Source: Notospermus geniculatus (taxonomy: Eukaryota; Nemertea; Pilidiophora; Heteronemertea; Lineidae). Taken from it: 64,000 nt of DNA. The stretch spans positions 62,001-126,000 of the forward strand of contig NMRB01000608.1 in the NCBI GenBank assembly GCA_002633025.1, read 5' to 3'. Made by a program: the position numbers and the translations under genes. Below are positions 21,691 through 33,707 of the stretch, piece after piece; the first letter of the stretch is position 1; each line of letters opens with the position of its first letter. The notes beneath the pieces are model-generated. The model was not told where the DNA came from. It made no database searches and saw nothing but the letters and a program-made list of their open reading frames with translations.

Positions 21691-22085
21691 ATAGAAGTCG
21701 AGTTTCTAAGGTGAAAGACATTGCTTCCTACCAGAATCGAACACACGGACCCTCGCATAAGGCATCAATCGGCAGCACTAAGGGGCAGCACGCCTTAAAC
21801 CACTAGGTCAAATCCCCATCTTCAAAAAAGATGGTTCAATGGCCCATGTTTAAACGAGGCGTCCATCAGTACCCTGCGAGTAGTCCAAACAATCTCCTAA
21901 CCCAAACAATTTTATGTTATGCGAGGGGTCACAAATAATGGAGATACAAGTAAAGAATATGAAATAGAAATCGAGTTTCTAAGGTGAAAGACATTGCTTC
22001 CTACCAGAATCGAACCAACGGACCCTCGCATAAGGCATCAATCGCCAGCACTAAGGGGCAGCAGGCCTTAAATCACTAGGCCACT
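21691..22085 (-). mobile_element. Two tRNA-derived units in direct repeat (SINE-like)
   Basis: About 120 bp starting GAAATAGAAGTCGAGTTTCT at 21691 recurs at 21961. On the minus strand each unit has a box A (GGCCTAGTG or GACCTAGTGG) and a box B (GTTCGATTCTGG) with a long variable arm, Leu/Ser-like. The spacing of about 270 bp suggests a local duplication. Confidence 0.55.
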
Positions 22086-22089
22086 GTGT

Positions 22090-23400
22090 GTAAACCACTG
22101 TGTGTTTTCGATTATGTAATGATCCCAAAGGTTTAGAGTTTGATTTCGAGGCCAAACAAAATTCCTCTTACAGTGGCTATCCCGCATTAAGAACTTCGAG
22201 TCTAATAAGGATGTAACGCTTTTTTAGTTGCAAAATACATACATAGAAGTTTTTACTCTTTATATTTCATCAAGCTTATTAAAAGTTGTATACATGTATG
22301 TAAAGGTATAGGCCATAAGTAATGGCTTGTTGTTTATCATTAAACACATTTATTTGATCAAAAGGTTACATCTTTTGACCTATCGGCAGCAGAGCCTGAG
22401 TCGTCCGAGTTTCCATTGTGTCGAGCATTCTGATTGGCTCGGAAGTAACCATCCAAACTCCGTCCAGATGTCACCTTTTTATTTAAGTTCCTTATTGCGC
22501 CTTTCAGGGCCACGTGCTGTCAGTTTAGCAGACGCTACGACCCTGTTGATGGCCTATTGGACATGATACTTGAGAAAATACAAACTGCGTTTTACCCTCG
22601 AACTGCCGACAGACATGGGAAACATCTTGAATTCAACCCTTGTTGACTTGGTTGGTAACACTTTGCAAGTCGGAATTGCCACACTTCCAAAAGTATAGTT
22701 CTAGCAGAAGAAGATCAGACCCTATTAGATTAGTGTTCCTTGCAAAGCGTTTGGTGCTCAATAAAGCACTTCAGTTTGTTTGTCCCTCACAGTGCCTCTA
22801 CTGTCGGGACGTGCAGAAATGAAAGTTCCTAATAGACTAGAGCGTACGACGGCGAACACTATCGAACCACATGGTTTAACGTACGTACTTAACATGCATT
22901 GGATTTCAGAACTGATGGGATATTTGCTGGCTACTACATACAGTACATGCACCGCATGTTAGTCAACTTAAACGTGATTTTGCTGATAAAATTCAAGCTT
23001 TCAAGCTCAGTCAGGAATCACCTTCACTCAGTCAGCCGACCGACCTCGAGTGAGCTTGACGGGAGACACGAATTTTGCTGATGGGTCTCATTCCTTGGTC
23101 CCGGTGTAAAAGAATATAATGCCACCCCATGTATGATGTCTCCCAACAAAACATTTACGGATTAAGCGGCACCATTCAAATGGACCCAGAAGAGACTAAG
23201 AACCTTAATCCTGTGATAAACAATACAAGGGGACATCAACAAGACGGAGACATTATATCATCACACCGGTTGTGATGATATCATCAAGAAACCTATTCGC
23301 GATCAGGGGCAAATTGTGTGCATAGCTTTCTGTGTATTTAGATTAAATTTACGGCGGAGAAAAAGTTTCGGGCATCAAAAATATTATTAACTGCGGACCT
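22090..23400. other. Intergenic, no supported gene
   Basis: Only short ORFs without motifs; no clear inverted or tandem repeats were found. Confidence 0.4.
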
Positions 23401-23406
23401 CATGGA

Positions 23407-23676
23407 ATGGCCCAAAATAACTATATCCAGGGGTACAAAAATAGCTTTGCAATCTCGGTTTTAAAAAAAAACCAGTTTATAGAACTAGTCAATCCTTGTC
23501 TTCCAGACGATTCACGTATCGATCTCTGTCTGTTCATTGATATCCCTATCGATTTGTTCGGTAAAGGAAGAAAAATCAAAATGACCACCGGGGAAGCTTC
23601 ATTCATTGATCTTAAAGATTTCAGGAGAGCGAAGTTGAACGAGAAGTTTGTTGTTTCGCCTGCTCTCAAAATGTAA
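23407..23676 (+). CDS. Unassigned 89-codon ORF
   Basis: The frame begins MAQNNYIQGYKNSF and contains DLCLFIDIPIDLFGKG. The opposite strand is also open for 82 codons, so coding potential is ambiguous. I recognise no family. It may be a fragment of an old element. Confidence 0.15.
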   Translation: MAQNNYIQGYKNSFAISVLKKNQFIELVNPCLPDDSRIDLCLFIDIPIDLFGKGRKIKMTTGEASFIDLKDFRRAKLNEKFVVSPALKM

Positions 23677-23679
23677 TCG

Positions 23680-24290
23680 GTTGGATTTTGACACTCTCCA
23701 AGTTTTGCACTGTTTATTTTACTTTAAATGCAGCGAAAGTGTTTTTCGAACTCCTTAATTCAGGTAAACAGCAAATCAGTTGTTACCCACCGAACACCTG
23801 AGGAAGCCTCAGAAAGGGACTGCGTTCTGATGAATTCAAAGGAAACATTAAAGTGGTGGAATTCGCCACTTTCACGGTGTTCCAAGGAGTTGGTCAAGTG
23901 TTATTTTAACAACCAAGGCAGTGAAAGTGTAGTGTGCCAGATCTTAAAGTGTATTCACCACCTTAGTACGGTATGTCAAATGTACCAACATTTGTTGTGT
24001 AATTTTATAGAGGAAGTTGCCAACATCACGTATCATTTTTTATGAATTATTGGTTTGGATGTCGTGTTATTTCGGCAAGGCTCCGAACACCACGACATAT
24101 ATAGGCTAATAACACATTTGAAGATGGAATGTGAACTAGAGTTGAAATTGACTTAGCAGTCAATTTGAAGACCGCCACTTTCACTGCATATGTGGCGGGT
24201 AGGCGTAACACGCCTAAGTGTTTCTGTGATGTGAACTGTTTGCAGTGAGACATTGATGGGAACCTTTAACAGCGATACCAAACAGGGTGT
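23680..24290. other. Intergenic with short hairpins
   Basis: GTGGAATTCGCCAC near 23865 and repeated CACTTTCACTGC-like words suggest a decayed element. No gene. Confidence 0.3.
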
Positions 24291-24930
24291 CTATAAACCG
24301 AAGACCGAAGACTGAAGATTGAAGATGGAAGACCCTGAACTATAAAACGAAGATCTCCACTACTATAAAACGAAGACCCAACACTCTTAGCCAAAAAAGG
24401 TTCTTTAGGGGTTCTTTGTGCCTCACCCCAGGGAACCCCAGGGTTCTATATAGAACCTTCTGTAAAGAACCCGAAAGGGTTATAGAACCTTTCGGTCGCT
24501 AAAGAACCCATAAATGTTCCAGTTAGAACCTTTTTCTGAGGAAAAGGTTCTATCTGGAACCTCTAGGGGTTCTTAAACAACCCGAGTGTTCTTAAATCAG
24601 AGGGTTCTCCTGGTGTGGCAGCAAAGAACCTTTTCGGCTCAGAGTGAACGAAGATCCCCACTACTATAAAACGAAGACCCAACTATAAAACGAAGATCCC
24701 CACATCTATAAAACGAAGACCCAACTATAAAACGAAGATCCCACATCTATAAAACGAAGACCCAACTATAAAACGAAGTTACCCACCTCTATAAAACGAA
24801 GACCAAACTATAAAATGAAGATCCCCACCACTATAAAACGAAGATCCCCACATCTATAAAACGAAGACCCAACTATAAAACGAAGACCCCACAACTATAA
24901 AATGAAGACCCAGCTATAAAATGATGAGCT
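24291..24930 (+). repeat. About 20-bp minisatellite (CTATAAAACGAAGAYCCC), split by a MITE
   Basis: Units vary around CTATAAAACGAAGACCCAA. The array is interrupted at 24382-24646 by a separate element and fades at both edges into GAAGACCGAAGACTGAAG variants. Confidence 0.9.
24382..24646. mobile_element. MITE with CACTCTTAGCC termini inside the minisatellite
   Basis: Ends are CACTCTTAGCCAAAAAAGG and, inverted, CACTCTGAGCCGAAAAGG. The interior is rich in AGAACC/GGTTCT on both strands. AA occurs on both sides. The CACTSTTAG start resembles the elements at 161 and 14421. Confidence 0.8.
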
Positions 24931-26815
24931 TTGTCAGTAACCAGTGAATAAGCACAATGAAGGGTCCAAAATGGAAGAATTACCCTCAGGGAAAAGGGTC
25001 CAAACGGTTATTTTTGGTCGGATTTAAGCGGGGTCGCTTTTAATCAACAGATCTCAGAAAATGTTAATACGAATCTGCTGTAAGATCTGGGCCATCTCTT
25101 ACCCTTTTCATAGGGAAAGGGTCTGAACTTGAGGAAATTGACCTCTATAATAATGTCATTGGGACTTCTAAGTTCTGATAGGCCGATTAAAGGACTACAG
25201 TATTGCTTCCCAATCCTGTGTTACACCTACCCGCGTTAAGGGAGACCTCTATTGACGACTTGGTAAACTACCGCTATCAACCTATGCTACGTGCATTGTA
25301 TTGTAATCATACATTCTCCAACACTGGGGCGAAAGGCTTAACTACAGTATTGGAGAATGGTACTGGTGGCGCCGGCTGTCGACAGAAAGTGGCAATACCG
25401 TGGTCCTTTAAGTTAGTCTATCAACAAGTACGCACGTGGCTTCCTTCCAATGATAAGGCCAATTCACAACCTCGTGCCAAAAAACCTGAAATCATCCCAA
25501 ACGTGTCACTTTCCATGGTTCACAGTGGTTTGCCAACACGTTGTGCTTTATTTGGATGATCTCCACATCGAAGCTACAGCGACGAAGCAGCCGTATTGTT
25601 GTGGAACGGACACTAGCGCCGCAGGACTGGAGCGGCAAATGCTGGAACCAACATAGGTCCAATGCGCATGCTCCGTTCTCTCCAAGTGCATGAAACGCCG
25701 TACATCTAAATCGGTCACATGGGGAATCCCCTTGGGGAATCCCCTAGGCCTGCACTGTTAGTTTTAACAACAAAATTCATCGAAATTCATACTTCATCGT
25801 TTTTGGATGAAGCCAGGAAACGAATGGAACCTGTCATATGCACATATCTACAAACCCTGAAAGTGTCGTGGTGATGCATGGCTTAATTTTTGAGTTATTG
25901 CCCTGAAACCACCAGATTGGATGGAGAGAGATCCAGAGAGAGATTCAGAGATCCAGAGAATTCCAGTAAACCCAAGGAAGACCGCCACACCATTGGTGTG
26001 TGGCGGTCATAATTAGCTGTGAGATTAACTGGTGGGTGGTCATTTTTCACTTTCTAAGTTACACCAAATGAAAAGACTGGCCTCACCGTCTAACTTACAT
26101 TAGTGATGTTGAAAACCGCGTACTTATCCTTATCCTGATCCTGAAACGGATTGATTAAGCCAAATACGTCATCAATTTTGTGGTTGAATAACTTATCGGT
26201 ACGTTGAGCACATTTCCCACAATAGATAGGTTCGTGAATATGGCGCTCAGTAGAAACCGCTCACAATAAACCTATCCTAATCGACCCCTTTTAACGTAAT
26301 ATATAGCCTGCTGACGTAACCAACTTGCATTCGATCCGGGCGTCACAGAGAACAAAACAAGTTTAGCAGCTACGAGGTCGGCCTGTCGGCACAGAAACAC
26401 TGATTTATCCAATTTTATATTCGGGAACAAAACAGAGTGTTAAAAGTGTATCGACGCCTTCCCACAACGTCAAATTCCCCAACGTTGTTGGGTATCGCAG
26501 AAGGTGAATTTTATTTCTGTCAAATCCATTTATAACTGCTCGTTAAGTATAGGTCGTGACGCATTCTGATCACCCACTCTACACCGCGACCCCTGGTAGC
26601 AGTATTTCGTACCAGGGTCCTACATTAAACGCAACCAAAGTGTGAATGAATCAGATAAAAGTAGGTCGACGAAACGTTTTGTGGACGCACTCATAAAGTA
26701 CTTCAATTCCATTTTTGGCATGTATCGAAATCTACTATCATCCGCAGAAATAGTCCGGACCTAGTGAACATAAGGTGAACATACATTTGATGTACCATCA
26801 AAAATAACGTTTCTT
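24931..26815. other. Intergenic, no supported gene
   Basis: It contains a short hairpin (CATTCTCCAACACT ... AGTATTGGAGAATG, 25312-25360), another at 25979-26008 (GACCGCCACACC/GGTGTGTGGCGGTC), and a GAGATCCAGAGA-type low-complexity stretch near 25925-25965. The 118-codon ORF at 25203-25559 spans the first hairpin and shows no motif. Confidence 0.4.
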
Positions 26816-26828
26816 GTAACACTGAAAA

Positions 26829-27890
26829 GGCCATGTCGAATTAGCGGAACCAGCGGAAACAGCGGAACTTGGTCTGCAGCCGATAGAACCAACACGAGAC
26901 TCGTTGTTGCTTCAGTAACTGTTGACTGAAAGCAACAAGCGACTTGGTGTTGCTAAGCAACACGCAGCTGCACTCATGATGAGCGGACTGAGACCTACAT
27001 GTAGGTCCTAGACATGGTTCATGTAGGCCTAGGCTAGGCTACTGGTAGGCCTACATGGCCTAGGCCAGCAGTAGGCCTAACAATTCGATTTGACCAGTGC
27101 AGTTGACACGCCATAGCATGCCTTTACGTCCATTAGGGCCAATAACGGACATGGCCAATCGTTACACGAAAAACACAAAATAAACTGATAAACAAACTTC
27201 ATTTTGGAGGCTGCCAGAAACATGCAAGATTCCGGTAGTAGGCCTAGGCCTAGTCGATAATCACGGATGGTGGTTTGTTGGCTGATCTTCATCTGTAAGT
27301 CTGACATGTCTGACGTCATGACCTGGAAATTCCTAAGGATTACTCAATCTCGTACCCAGATCTACCTCATCCGAGGATATATCTGGCAAGGGCTACGACC
27401 TGACCAAAATTTCTGGTCAACCGCTGGCAGCGTGCCAAAATGTTTGTTTCACGCAGTATTTCGTTCTTCGATGACTGAAAAATAGCATATATGCTTAAAA
27501 AGCCATATAATACACCCAAAACACGAAGTTGTTTGAGTATTACAGCAATTTCAAACGAATAGTTTAGTTGGGAACATCAAGCCGCGGGTGACAGCTTCGG
27601 TGTGATTTGCCTCAAAATTAGCATATCGCGCATGCGCAGTATTCCTGAAGTCGTCAGCCCTTTCAAGTGGTGTTGTAGGAACGTAAACCCACTGGGGACG
27701 AGCGTGAGGATTACTTTGCAAACGATTTTTGTTATCGTAATTTTAACCTATTTATCAAAATTACATTTTTTATTATCTCATCGTCCAGATGATGTTTTCG
27801 ATGGTAAGAGATAGTTTTCGTTAAAAAAAACAATTTAAAAAACAACATATTTTTGTTGTTTCCGTCAGGTTCCGCTAAATCGACATGGCC
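26829..27890. mobile_element. Mutator-like (MULE) element, 9-bp target duplication
   Basis: The ends GGCCATGTCGAATTAGCGG and, inverted, GGCCATGTCGATTTAGCGG are followed by GGAAAC words. CACTGAAAA flanks it exactly at 26820-26828 and 27891-27899. A 9-bp duplication is the hallmark of the Mutator superfamily. The 1062 bp interior holds no transposase; it includes a TAGGCCTA tract at 27020-27085. Confidence 0.8.
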
Positions 27891-27947
27891 CACTGAAAAA
27901 CACTGCACCATTCTTTGTATTAAATTTTTTAATGCACCCAGGGGCAT

Positions 27948-29225
27948 TAATCCGCCTGGAATGTACTATGTCCTCCTTACGTGTAATTGTACCCAGATTT
28001 TATGGTGACTGTGGGGCTATTTTAGGTCTGCTGTGTCTCAGAGATGTAAATGCAATGGCAGGTGACGTCAGGTCTGCAAACAACATGAGAAATTTGGCGC
28101 ATGCGTCTTTTGTAATTGGCTGTTTCAGAAAGATTGTATTCGATTGGTCAATTCTTGAACCAAATTATCAAATTTAACGTTCGCTTATAACATTCGAAAA
28201 CACTGCACAAGTCTTTGTATTGAATTTCTGCATCCAGAGTGATAGGAACGTGGGAAGGATGGTTTTTGGTTGGTTCCTGTGGGTGAAAAGTGGCAGAAGT
28301 ACCACTGCCCACACCCGTCAGCTGATGACAGCTGTCGGGTGTGGGCAGTGGTATAAGTATTTAGGGATTTAAAATGGCCGTTTTGCCACGCCGCAGTGCA
28401 GTGTGCCACTTCACTGTGGTGACTGCTAACAGCTCCCTGTCAACTGCACATTACAACAGGTTGAGGACCTATAATATCAATGCGTTGCCCTAATAATATG
28501 ATCCATTGTCGTTGCCTTGCCATGTCGAATAAAAGGACACATGTGTAGTACGAAGCTTACGAAGCGTAACACGCACAAACCTCAATAGGGCAACACTCGC
28601 CTCGTGGTACAATGTGGTAGGTCTGGCAACATGGGGAATCTTCGTTGAGGCGATCATGATGATGGCAGTATACACCGGCGAACTTCGGAAACGTTCGGTG
28701 ATAAATAACCTTTGACCCGATGACGTTGCAATAAAATTCTCCCAACCTAAAACAGCCTCAAAGTTATAATCCGGAACACTTTTCAACGGTCTACCCGACT
28801 TGGACACTCCAAAATACACTTGTCCGGCCCTCCATAAACAAAATCCGCCTTCACACCGCGTAACGCCGGCATATTGGGTAAATTTATCACATTTCGCCTG
28901 AGCCCGTCTCTGAGGTGGAATGAGAGTGAATGACCCGTGGTATTGATCAGTAGCGCTTCGCGCGTTTGCCGCTACGCGGCGTTCAGGGTCCTTGCGTCAA
29001 GAGGCATTAATCGGTCTGGAGTACACAATTTCCTCTTTATCTGTAACGCCATTTTATGGAAACCATGAGGTATATTAGGGCTGCTGTGTCTAAGTGATGT
29101 AAATGAATTGCATTTGACGTCACGTCTGCAAACATCATGAGAAGTTCCGCTCAAGCTTCTTTTGTAATTGGCTGTTTCAGGAAGACCGTATTCGATTGGT
29201 CTATTCTTAAACCAGATTATCAATA
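27948..29225 (+). repeat. Pair of direct dispersed repeats (about 230 bp)
   Basis: 27948-28177 and 29005-29225 align along their length; both contain TTTTGTAATTGGCTGTTTCAG and TTCGATTGGTC. AACACTGCACCATTCTTTG-like sequence brackets the first copy (27893 and 28199). Neither copy codes for a recognisable protein. Confidence 0.7.
28225..28370 (+). repeat. Hairpin repeat, copy 2
   Basis: It contains the near-perfect stem CCCACACCCGTCAGCTG/CAGCTGTCGGGTGTGGGC (28306-28346). The flanking 80 bp align loosely with 19265-19330, so the hairpin belongs to a dispersed family. Confidence 0.5.
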
Positions 29226-29309
29226 TAATAATGTAGTTTCGTTGATATCCTGTGTAGTTCTGTGTCTGCACCAGGACTGTTCAACCATAAACGTTTTCAA
29301 CAATGGCGG

Positions 29310-30730
29310 ACATTTAATATGTCAAATGAGTCAGAAGAAAGGAACTTGTATGAAGGCAGAAGAAGCGATACACTGCAGCGGGGCCCGGATGTATGAAAGA
29401 AAGGTAAGCGACTGACCTCTGACCTCCAATCTGCATATTCTAATGCAACGCAGATATGAGGCCATAAAGCGCCTGTGATGTTGTGGTGATTATATCGATA
29501 CCGGCAATTGATTTTTTTTTTCCTAACCAGGTGAAAATTATAAATTGAGGTTGAGAACAAAACATGGCATTATTGGCTCTATAGACAAGATTGGGCAAGT
29601 AAATCGAGCAGGTGGAAACCGGTGTGAAAGAAATCCAAGTCCCCCAGGAACCAAAGTCCCGTCTTATTGTTCAGCGTGGGATTAGAATGGCTAGAGAGAC
29701 CATGACCATTCGGATATAATCTTACAATAGCGGGCTATTGTTTGGCGGACTTGAATTCCTAAAACGCTGATTCCTGCAGCGGAGTTTCAGGACGTGATCT
29801 GTAAAGTTACAGACTCAACGAGGGGCAATTCTCCGGTAACGGAATTAGAAATCAGAGCATAATTTAGTCATATTTTTAGCTCCAACCATTATCCGGTTAA
29901 TACGACAGAAACGAAATCAGTCATGTCCTGGGCACATCAGTCCAAAATATATTTTAACACCTTCAAACCCAGTCTACAACTCAAGCTTACGGAGCAGTGT
30001 TGCCCACTTTTCATGCTTTTGTCGGTAACGGAATTAATCAGAGAGACAGTGCAAAAACAGACACCAACTTTCAATAAATTCTTACATAATCCCCACAGAA
30101 CGTATGATTACAGTAACAGAATGATAATACAGCGTAGGTTGTAAATTCTTAGTTCACTAATCCCACCAAATCTTTCAACACCTACGAGAAATTAACATTT
30201 CTAAAGACAGTGCATGGTAACGGAATTACAGTAACGGAATTACAAAAATTTACTTCCGAAAAGAAGGCTTCAAAGTCATATTAATCCCAACTGTATTATG
30301 TTGTACTTGTCTATTGTTCCTCAATCAAATCTTGTAGATTTGAAATCAACCAACGCACCAAGGTTTTCATTGATGTAATCTGAGCTGTGGGGGGGGGGGG
30401 CAAAAGAAGGGTCCCAAAACTAGGTCATGTCATTACATTCTGTGCAAAAACCATGAATTTTAATTTTCATGGATTTATCTTGCCTTATAACTAAAAATAC
30501 TTCACATTATAATTTCTGGCAGTGGTGCCTGAATCACCCAGATTTTTTGCAGATATGCACGGGTTGTAGTATCAAAGATGAAAATAAAAATTTGATTTTG
30601 TAATATCCATTCTCTACTGGAGAATTGCCCCGAAATGTTAACAGAGACTTGACTGGAGGCTGACCTAGTTATATTTTCATACGTTCTCAGAATTGAGAAG
30701 ACATCGTTCTGGAGAGTCCAACTGAGTTCA
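29310..30730. other. Intergenic, no supported gene
   Basis: Repeated GTAACGGAATTA words (29840-30245) and a G homopolymer near 30391-30400. No inverted repeats or coding motifs recognised. Confidence 0.4.
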
Positions 30731-30734
30731 ACTA

Positions 30735-30837
30735 ATACAGAAAAACATAAATCATACCATATGTAAATTTACATAAGTTCCAGAAACTCTGCTGCAGGCA
30801 ATTTCAGTAAAAATATTACAAAATCTCTAATGGTGTG
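30735..30837. mobile_element. Decayed end fragment of the CACTGTTAG family
   Basis: It contains AACTCTGCTGCAGGCAATTT and ends ...AAATCTCTAATGGTGTG, matching the right end of the 14421-16338 element with many differences. Confidence 0.5.
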
Positions 30838-30845
30838 GTATTAAT

Positions 30846-30931
30846 TAAGTTCGTTGTGATTCATAATTATTACAATTCCGTGCCGCAACTAATTAGCAAA
30901 CAGTGCACTAATTATGAATCACAACGAACGT
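30846..30931. mobile_element. Short palindromic element
   Basis: Arms AGTTCGTTGTGATTCATAAT and its inverse, 23 bp each, enclose about 42 bp. Confidence 0.65.
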
Positions 30932-31075
30932 ATTCATACCAGGCGCATACAGAACAAGAGCCTGACATGATGCAGGGTATTACATCTTTCTATGGTTCCA
31001 AAATTTGCAAAAACAGCACTAAACAAATGAAAGAATGTCACGTCCGAGACCGTGGACTTGCCCACAATGTGAATT

Positions 31076-32143
31076 CAGTCGAGCCGCACAGGTATGAACA
31101 GCGCCACGACGTGTCAGCCGCGGTATTTGGCGGTACTAACTGCTAAATCACTGAACGAAAGCGAGGTAGTGACGTAGGCGTAGCAGACGCTATAAAACAA
31201 TTACTAATTACGCACGATTAGTAAGACGTTTGAAGGTGGTGTGATGTTTACATGTTGATGGATGTTTCTCTACGAAAGTTGCCGAAAATTCCATCGAAAT
31301 CGGTTCAGTTTTGGCCGAGTTATCGATCGAAAGGTAACCTTGTGTTTTCGAAAACAGGCGTTCTTCAAAGTGCGTACACTTTCTTGGAATAGTATTTTGA
31401 AACTTCTGCTTAGGTCATTCGGGTTGTTATAACATAGAAGAATCCACATGCGAAGCGTGGTTTTATGCACGCAGGTCTGAGGGGTTGACAATCACCCCGA
31501 AACACAACCACATTTTCAAGAAATCTCTTTCGCTTTATCCATTGTCTACTGGTTCCATGGGCTCCGACGGTGGCGCTGACTGGTCGAATCGTCAGTCAGC
31601 GTCGGCCGCCAAGGAACCAGGTTATGGCTGCGAGAATCGTTGCCTACTGTTGTTCAAACTGCGTACAAAAACTTGGAATACCATGCCGATGTATAAAATT
31701 AAGACAGATTGGAGATTGATAGTTTCTCCATCCATTCAGTTTTGCTGGTTTTATGCAGGCAAGTATTTATGGAGTTCTGGCGATGTTTTTAACAACGCTC
31801 TACTCCAAGTGACGTCCAATTCTGTGCGGAGGACGAAATTTCTCAAACGATTTCTCTTCACTCGTTTGCATTATTCCAAAATAAATTACACTACTTGAAA
31901 GCTCAATGTCTTAGCTATTCCAAAATAAATTACACTACTTGAAAGCTCAATGTCTTAGCTAAATACTGATGTATGGTTTATGTGGTTGAATTTGAACGGT
32001 CTTCTCGATAAACGCACTTTTGTTCGAGGTGTCCGATTTCTCGAATGAGGTACTCGAGGAGCCTCGTCGAGGCCCCGATCGCCTGTTATTTTCCCGCGCG
32101 CAAAATAAATCCGCCGTAGAAAAGGACCTTTGCGGGTCGACTG
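31076..32143. mobile_element. CAGTCGACCC-family transposon, copy 2 (inverted), 4-bp target duplication
   Basis: This is the inverse of 11522-12551 with high identity. Its left terminus has drifted to CAGTCGAGCCGCACAGG; its right terminus is intact. AATT flanks both sides (31072-31075, 32144-32147). It is 38 bp longer, largely because a stretch around 31876-31960 (CAAAATAAATTACACTACTT) is duplicated in tandem. Confidence 0.9.
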
Positions 32144-32320
32144 AATTAGTAGAACCCTCTGAACCCGTTACCGACAAGGTACGCTAAATTTGAGGGGGAC
32201 TAATCTCTAAAAATGTACTTCCAAAAGATGGGTAGTATGTTGCAGATTTGATCTAATTGTTGAAATATTTAGAAAATGAGTGCAACACCTTGTTGAAGAT
32301 ACTGTTAATTGGTCCGAGGA

Positions 32321-32360
32321 CCAGATACAAGCTTTCGACACTTACTGTGTCTTCATCTGG
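32321..32360 (-). other. Hammerhead-ribozyme-like hairpin (degenerate)
   Basis: On the minus strand the order is CCAGAT, GATGAAG, ACAC stem, GTGT, CGAAAG, ATCTGG. This resembles hammerhead ribozyme cores (CUGANGA, stem II, GAAA) carried by Penelope-like elements, but the U of the CUGA box is replaced by A, so self-cleavage is unlikely. A decayed retroelement end is possible. Confidence 0.3.
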
Positions 32361-32689
32361 TCATCGTCCTGACTACTAGGCCTACATGGACATTATGATG
32401 GAGGATCTCTAGACACCGGCTGCAGACTTTAGCCAGTGAAGATCCCAAATTATAAAATTCCACAAAATAAGAGAGGTGAAAATATCGTGTTAACCGGGTC
32501 CATGGCGGTAGTGGCGAGGGCGCAGCACCAAGGTCACGTGAACCGAACACGATGACCGCAGTAAAACCAGGAAAGGATAGATGGTGCGTGGGCTGAAACA
32601 TCCAAGGGCAAGCAGACGACATGGATCCCGAACATGCGTATTTACAAAGAGGTGGCAACTGTAGAAATTGTAGTAATTACAAGTTACAG
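32361..32689. other. Intergenic, no feature recognised
   Basis: No motif or repeat recognised before the Harbinger terminus. Confidence 0.4.
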
Positions 32690-33707
32690 TGGGTGAGGTC
32701 AAAGTTGGTGTTGGTGTTAGGTGTTGGTGTCAGTGTTAAACCAGAGCATAACACCTGTCATAATGGAAGTGTTACACCAGAGTTAACACGGGTGTTAACA
32801 CTGGTGTTAACACCAGTGTTAACACCAGAGTTCACACCAGTGTTAAATCTGGTGTCAGCTGAATGGTGTGACTTAAGGCCTACAAGTGCACAACGTCCTA
32901 CCGTCCTTGGCATAGCTAGCTGGACTATTTTTCAGGGAATTACTAAAGCTGAAAAGGTAAGCAAGAACATCAGATCTCTTAGGATAATATCACATGCAGA
33001 AATGGGCTGTACCAGCCCAGTCAAAGCTCCTGATGGGTCACTTTCCCAGGGTGCTGCAAGACCTAGTACGGTACATGAAGATGTACATGATTCCATGCAT
33101 TTGGCAGCATGCAGGATTATGATCATGATGATTGCTGCATCCATTCTGCATAAATGGATGGCATCCACTGCATAGACCTAGGCCCCTACTTGTGAAGTAA
33201 TTGCTAGTAATTCTTTGTACCATGAGGCATTTCACCTGGCTATAGTCATGAGAGTACTGACATGACTGATCTGAGGAGGACCCAGTATATTAAATAGGCA
33301 GAGGAAGCAAAAGACCATGTCCTTGTATTAAAATGTGGTTTCCATTGAACATGTTGAACTTCTGAATTGTTTTCTGAATCCAGGACGTATCGGCCTATAT
33401 GGCCTTGCTGCTTTGGCTGCGTGGGTCTTTGCAGCCCCTCCAGGTTCTCTTGCAATGTACCTCCTGACCTGTTGCATCAAAGGCCTACATTTACATCAGA
33501 AAAAGAGACTGACCACAAAATCCCATCGCTCCAAACATGTTAAACATGTAGAATCTCAAGTCCACCTAATACTGTCCCCCCTGTCGGAATCCCAAGCTTT
33601 AGTGCTTTCCGTATTAGGCTCATATACTGTCATTTAAATGTTCCATTTATAGGAACTGAGTATAGGAACTGAGTAAGTCTGGAGCACAAACAGATCTAGA
33701 ACCTGAG

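Noticed and set aside
24291-24930. Regularly spaced repeats as a CRISPR array
   Set aside because: Units are contiguous and variable with no unique spacers, and the genome is eukaryotic.
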